The notes beneath the pieces are model-generated. The model did not search any database, was not told where the DNA came from, and saw only the letters and a program-made list of their open reading frames with translations. A stretch of 64,000 nucleotides of DNA, taken from contig NZ_AUHD01000004.1 of assembly GCF_000423005.1 (NCBI RefSeq), positions 62,001 through 126,000 on the forward strand. Reading direction: 5' to 3'. The translations under genes were made by a program, and so were the position numbers. Shown piece by piece: positions 63,393-64,000 of this stretch; within the stretch, counting starts at the first letter, position 1, and every line of letters starts with the position of its first letter. The stretch comes from Gelidibacter mesophilus DSM 14095 (GTDB taxonomy: Bacteria > Bacteroidota > Bacteroidia > Flavobacteriales > Flavobacteriaceae).

Positions 63393-63596
63393 CCCTTTTA
63401 ATATGCAAATAATAACTGATATTTTGACACTATTGAACGTCGAGCCTTCATTTTCATAGATGATTTGTTCTAAAGTTGCAGATGGAGTACCGTTCCCGCT
63501 CTTGTCAATTCTGATAGATACAGGGCAATATTTCTTTTGGACATATCCAAACTGATCCGATCTCAACCAATTGGGGTCTATAAATTCATTAGCCAT
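63387..63596 (-). CDS. Small hypothetical protein, convergent with the amidase
   Basis: The 69-residue frame overlaps the amidase stop by 6 bp. It reads FIDPNWLRSDQFGYVQKKYC, PVSIRIDKSGNGTPSATLEQ, IIYENEGSTFNSVKISVIIC. It has balanced protein-like composition with no signal peptide. No family is recognised, and chance cannot be ruled out. Confidence 0.4.
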   Translation of the reverse strand: MANEFIDPNWLRSDQFGYVQKKYCPVSIRIDKSGNGTPSATLEQIIYENEGSTFNSVKISVIICILKGS

Positions 63597-63879
63597 GAGG
63601 TTTTCACATCATGAGACTAACCTTCCTCCTTTTACCTCCATGAAATTATAAACTCATGAAATCGCCATTGAATTATAATCATTCAAAAGTTTCTAAAATT
63701 AGAAAAATCTGTTGGAAAAAAACACCAATTTCTGGATGAAACAATTGACTGATCATAACCTAAAAATTACATACTGTCGCATTATGTATTTATATTCGCA
63801 AATGCAACAACAAAAATGAGTGTATTTCTCTTTGCTTGTAGGTATATGTTGTTTTGCTAAGCGAATTTATAATTGTTTC

Positions 63880-64000
63880 ATGAGGTTTATACAATCAATT
63901 TTAAGAGGAATCGGCCAAGTCTTCTTTCAGAATAATATATTTTCTGGTATATTATTTTTAGTCGGCATCTTTTATAACTCCTGGTTATTAGGCTTAGCCG
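63880..64000 (+). CDS. Urea transporter, N-terminus only
   Basis: From ATG 63880 the frame is open to the window end. MRFIQSILRGIGQVFFQNNI, FSGILFLVGIFYNSWLLGLA matches the start of SLC14/Yut urea transporters, which open with a short amphipathic helix, R-G-I-G-Q-V-x-F-Q-N-N, and a first membrane helix ending in NSW. The rest lies outside the window. A urease operon nearby would be expected. The 283 bp upstream show no other gene. Confidence 0.75.
   Translation, partial: MRFIQSILRGIGQVFFQNNIFSGILFLVGIFYNSWLLGLA

Noticed and set aside
1-64000. tRNA, rRNA, CRISPR arrays, transposases, integrases, prophage
   Set aside because: I searched the gaps by eye for T-arm sequences, direct repeat/spacer patterns and recombinase motifs and saw none.

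Overview
The window reads as chromosomal DNA of a flavobacterium (Bacteroidota, Flavobacteriaceae-like). It is AT-rich. It carries a giant secreted protein ending in a type B type-IX-secretion sorting domain, many SPII lipoproteins, promoters with the Bacteroidota TAnnTTTG element, and no tRNA or rRNA gene that I could see. Both edges cut a gene: a GHL10-type glycosyl hydrolase lipoprotein at the left and a urea transporter at the right.

Layout: 1-6.3 kb holds the hydrolase, a MATE exporter and the secreted T9SS protein. 6.6-9 kb holds a HARE-HTH/GIY-YIG nuclease-like protein with a palindromic operator, a non-coding stretch with a long hairpin, and a methyltransferase. 9.3-15.9 kb is a signalling island: three universal stress proteins, a response regulator fused to a CRP/FNR output, a four-part PAS/LOV histidine kinase, and a TerB-like protein. 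16.1-18.6 kb is an operon with TauE/SafE, rhodanese, HMA, a DUF3365 haem protein and thioredoxin. 18.6-23.3 kb has an AI-2E family transporter, two methyltransferases, and an MBL-fold/rhodanese persulfide-dioxygenase-like protein. 23.3-28 kb (minus strand) holds a frameshifted deaminase, an ankyrin lipoprotein, a SoxB-like protein, TlpA, DsrE, DoxX and a small exported protein. Next come a CPA2 antiporter with USP-like tail, cytochrome bd (cydAB), a TetR-controlled TolC/HlyD/ABC-2 exporter operon (33.4-41.1 kb), a lipoprotein/patatin pair, glucokinase, MscS and a saccharopine-dehydrogenase-like enzyme. 47.4-61.6 kb is one long copper/heavy-metal resistance operon on the minus strand (CusB, DUF305, Cu-ATPase, haem-binding protein, DUF3347 protein, multicopper oxidase broken by one in-frame stop, TolC, CusA, HYC_CC_PP protein). 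The end has a small hypothetical gene, an amidase, and the urea transporter.

The most striking signal is regulatory. I found two families of CRP/FNR-type palindromes. Type A is ATGAT-N4-ATCAT-like, with six sites. Type B is TGTAAC-N4-GTTAC, with three sites. In ten promoter arms the palindrome centre lies exactly 36.5 bp from the last base of a TAnnTTTG/A-like element, which is class II activator geometry. Type A sites precede two USP transcription units, a putative about 90-nt small RNA with its own terminator, the TerB-like gene, a lipoprotein/patatin unit, and a divergent MscS/saccharopine-dehydrogenase pair; one also lies beside the kinase promoter. Type B sites precede units rich in sulfur-handling proteins. 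The PAS/LOV kinase and the response regulator/CRP fusion encoded among the type A sites are the natural candidates to control that set; this last step is inference.
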